A stretch of DNA of 64,000 nt from NCBI RefSeq assembly GCF_017875835.1, contig NZ_JAGING010000001.1:124001-188000 (forward strand), given 5' to 3'. Within the stretch, counting starts at the first letter, position 1. Each line of letters opens with the position of its first letter. The DNA comes from Psychrobacter sp. PL19 (GTDB taxonomy: Bacteria; Pseudomonadota; Gammaproteobacteria; Pseudomonadales; Moraxellaceae). Below are positions 62,535 through 64,000 of the stretch, piece after piece. Both the position numbers and the translations under genes were made by a program. The notes under the pieces were generated by a model. That model was not told the DNA's origin. It ran no database searches and saw only the letters and a list, made by a program, of their open reading frames with translations.

Positions 62535-64000
62535 TCAACTGTCATAACGCGTCATAACCTCAAGCCATGCTTGCCATGCAAAAGAGGTAATCGTTGAATT
62601 ACCCACTGCGTTTTCTGACAAGTTATCTGGCTTCGCTAAAAGCAGACTGACTTTATGAGAATAAGGTTCTTTGATATTGTCCGATTCTATAGTCTCAGAA
62701 TCCTGTGGTGTTTGCATTTCAGAGACTACTTTGGGTATGACACTGACACACATCAGCTCATCGCGACGAAATAGATGACATTCGATCCCACGTTGTACCG
62801 TTGATACAGTGGCCAGCTGCTTATTGTCAGCCTTAATACCATCAAGAGCAATAATGACATCATGGGCCGAGATGCCCGCTTTGGCAGCTGTGCTTCCACG
62901 CTGTACCTGATTCACTTTTAGCCCAGCTGGCGTCTCACTGCAGCGCATACCCCAAGGAACCTGCTTATCAGCCGTTTCTTTAGGATCAGTGTGGACGTTG
63001 ATACCGTTTGCAGTCAATAGCTGCTTAATAGGCAGCTCTTCCACACCATTGACATAGCGGCGCTCAAAATCATCCCAATCTGCCGTGGGCATAAATTGCC
63101 CGATTACCGTGCCCATATCGGCAGAACTAATGCCAATACGTTGATTATTTTGCTGTTTGGCTTGGCTATAAAAGGCCTTGACCACATCGAACAAGCGATA
63201 TTGACCTTTGCTTTTTTGTAGTAGGGTCAGATCCAAGCACAGCGCCACTAAAGCGCCTTTGTTGTAGTAACTGATACCCGCATTACCAGTATTTTCATCA
63301 CTGCGATAGAGCTTAATCCACGCGTCAAAACTAGATTCAGCCACACTTTGGTGCACGCGTCCGTGGGTTTGATAGTAGCGATTAATCTGTTCCGCTAGGA
63401 GGGTGAGATAACAGGCTTTATCGATGACCCCAGATGCTTGTAACATAAAGTCATCGATGTAAGAGGTGAAACCCTCAAACACCCATAATAATGGTGTAAA
63501 GGCTTCTTTACGTAAATCAACATCCAACATAACGTCGGGACGTACAGTCTTGACCCACCAGGCATGAAAATACTCATGGCTACACAAGCCTAAGAAACGC
63601 TGATAAGCGGCACTGGGTAATTCAGGCTCATTGGTACTCGGTAAATCCCGACGTGGGGTAATCAAGCTGGTAGAGTTAATGTGCTCAAGACCGCCGTAAT
63701 CTTGACCGCTGGCATAAGTCATAAATGTGTAGTCACTGAACGGTGCATCTCCCAGCCAATTTAAGTAAGTCTGACAAATCTGAGTGATATCTTGCTGAAG
63801 CCGCCCCAGGTTAGCGCTATGCGTACCGGAGAGAAAAAAGCGATGGCTCAATGTTTGATGCTGTTTATCTCGAATAATAAAATCAAACTTTTCCTGTATA
63901 GAAATCTCAAACGGATGATCAATCAGCTGATAATAGCTATCTGCTTGTAGACCATAGCCATGTTGGCTGTCGCTATGTAAATGGGTAGCGTCTAGTCCGC
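62535..64000 (-). CDS. M61-family metallopeptidase with PDZ domain (5' end outside window)
   Basis: Glycyl-aminopeptidase-type zinc peptidase. The frame stays open to the window edge, so the N-terminal beta domain is cut off; the first visible part includes YYQLIDHPFEIS and SHRFFLSG. The zinc motif HEYFHAWWVKTVRP and the downstream EGFTSYIDDF supply two His and a Glu ligand. A helical region follows, then a C-terminal PDZ domain (VNQVQRGSTAAKAGISAHDVIIALDGIK) for substrate or partner binding. A TTG at 63851 is not the real start because homology continues upstream. No signal peptide can be judged. Confidence 0.9.
   Translation of the reverse strand, partial: GLDATHLHSDSQHGYGLQADSYYQLIDHPFEISIQEKFDFIIRDKQHQTLSHRFFLSGTHSANLGRLQQDITQICQTYLNWLGDAPFSDYTFMTYASGQDYGGLEHINSTSLITPRRDLPSTNEPELPSAAYQRFLGLCSHEYFHAWWVKTVRPDVMLDVDLRKEAFTPLLWVFEGFTSYIDDFMLQASGVIDKACYLTLLAEQINRYYQTHGRVHQSVAESSFDAWIKLYRSDENTGNAGISYYNKGALVALCLDLTLLQKSKGQYRLFDVVKAFYSQAKQQNNQRIGISSADMGTVIGQFMPTADWDDFERRYVNGVEELPIKQLLTANGINVHTDPKETADKQVPWGMRCSETPAGLKVNQVQRGSTAAKAGISAHDVIIALDGIKADNKQLATVSTVQRGIECHLFRRDELMCVSVIPKVVSEMQTPQDSETIESDNIKEPYSHKVSLLLAKPDNLSENAVGNSTITSFAWQAWLEVMTRYDS

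Overview
The window looks like chromosomal DNA of a Psychrobacter-type gammaproteobacterium (Moraxellaceae). The clues are the smc-zipA-ligA gene order, the birA-coaX pair, a monomeric-type isocitrate dehydrogenase beside a dimeric-type one, moderately AT-rich DNA, and protein sequences throughout that read as this group. The assignment is by eye; no 16S or other rRNA is present. I see no prophage, integrase, complete insertion sequence, CRISPR array or tRNA.

Layout. 1-4.1 kb: the 5' part of a RarD-like permease (cut by the window edge) divergent from an Lrp/AsnC regulator, then small membrane and lipoprotein genes and a decayed 3' fragment of ygiQ. 4.2-15.4 kb: housekeeping genes ligA, zipA and smc, a TauE-type exporter, birA and coaX. 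15.8-27.1 kb: a complete leucine/isovalerate degradation (liu) operon on the minus strand, headed by two near-duplicate acyl-CoA synthetase genes. Both synthetase genes carry the same promoter and the same palindrome. 27.4-32.5 kb: a rubredoxin-reductase-like flavoprotein and a gltIJKL-type glutamate/aspartate ABC transporter. 33-39.5 kb: hslO, an alpha/beta hydrolase, a Tat-exported PhoX phosphatase and an FAH-family enzyme. 39.5-45.4 kb: a polar amino-acid ABC transporter with three tandem paralogous binding proteins. 46-52.8 kb: proA, gltS, glyA, ubiC and a COG3146-type acyltransferase. 53-60.2 kb: two tandem monomeric isocitrate dehydrogenase genes convergent with a dimeric-type icd. 60.6-64 kb: rluE, a double-DUF305 lipoprotein and a truncated M61 peptidase.

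How the genes work together. Much of the window serves import and use of amino acids: two glutamate uptake systems (gltIJKL, gltS), one three-receptor ABC importer, proA, glyA and leucine catabolism to acetyl-CoA and acetoacetate. The TCA entry step catalysed by isocitrate dehydrogenase is encoded three times. BirA, encoded just beyond the liu operon, would biotinylate the methylcrotonyl-CoA carboxylase made from that operon.

The most distinctive non-coding signal is a family of about ten palindromic elements of roughly 140-180 bp (one a half copy), bounded by TATAGT...ACTATA ends. They lie mostly between convergent genes. They look like non-autonomous, TA-targeting miniature elements whose stems keep pairing although the sequence changes. 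Local gene duplication is the second theme: the synthetase pair, the binding-protein trio, and the isocitrate dehydrogenase pair with its leader and terminator.
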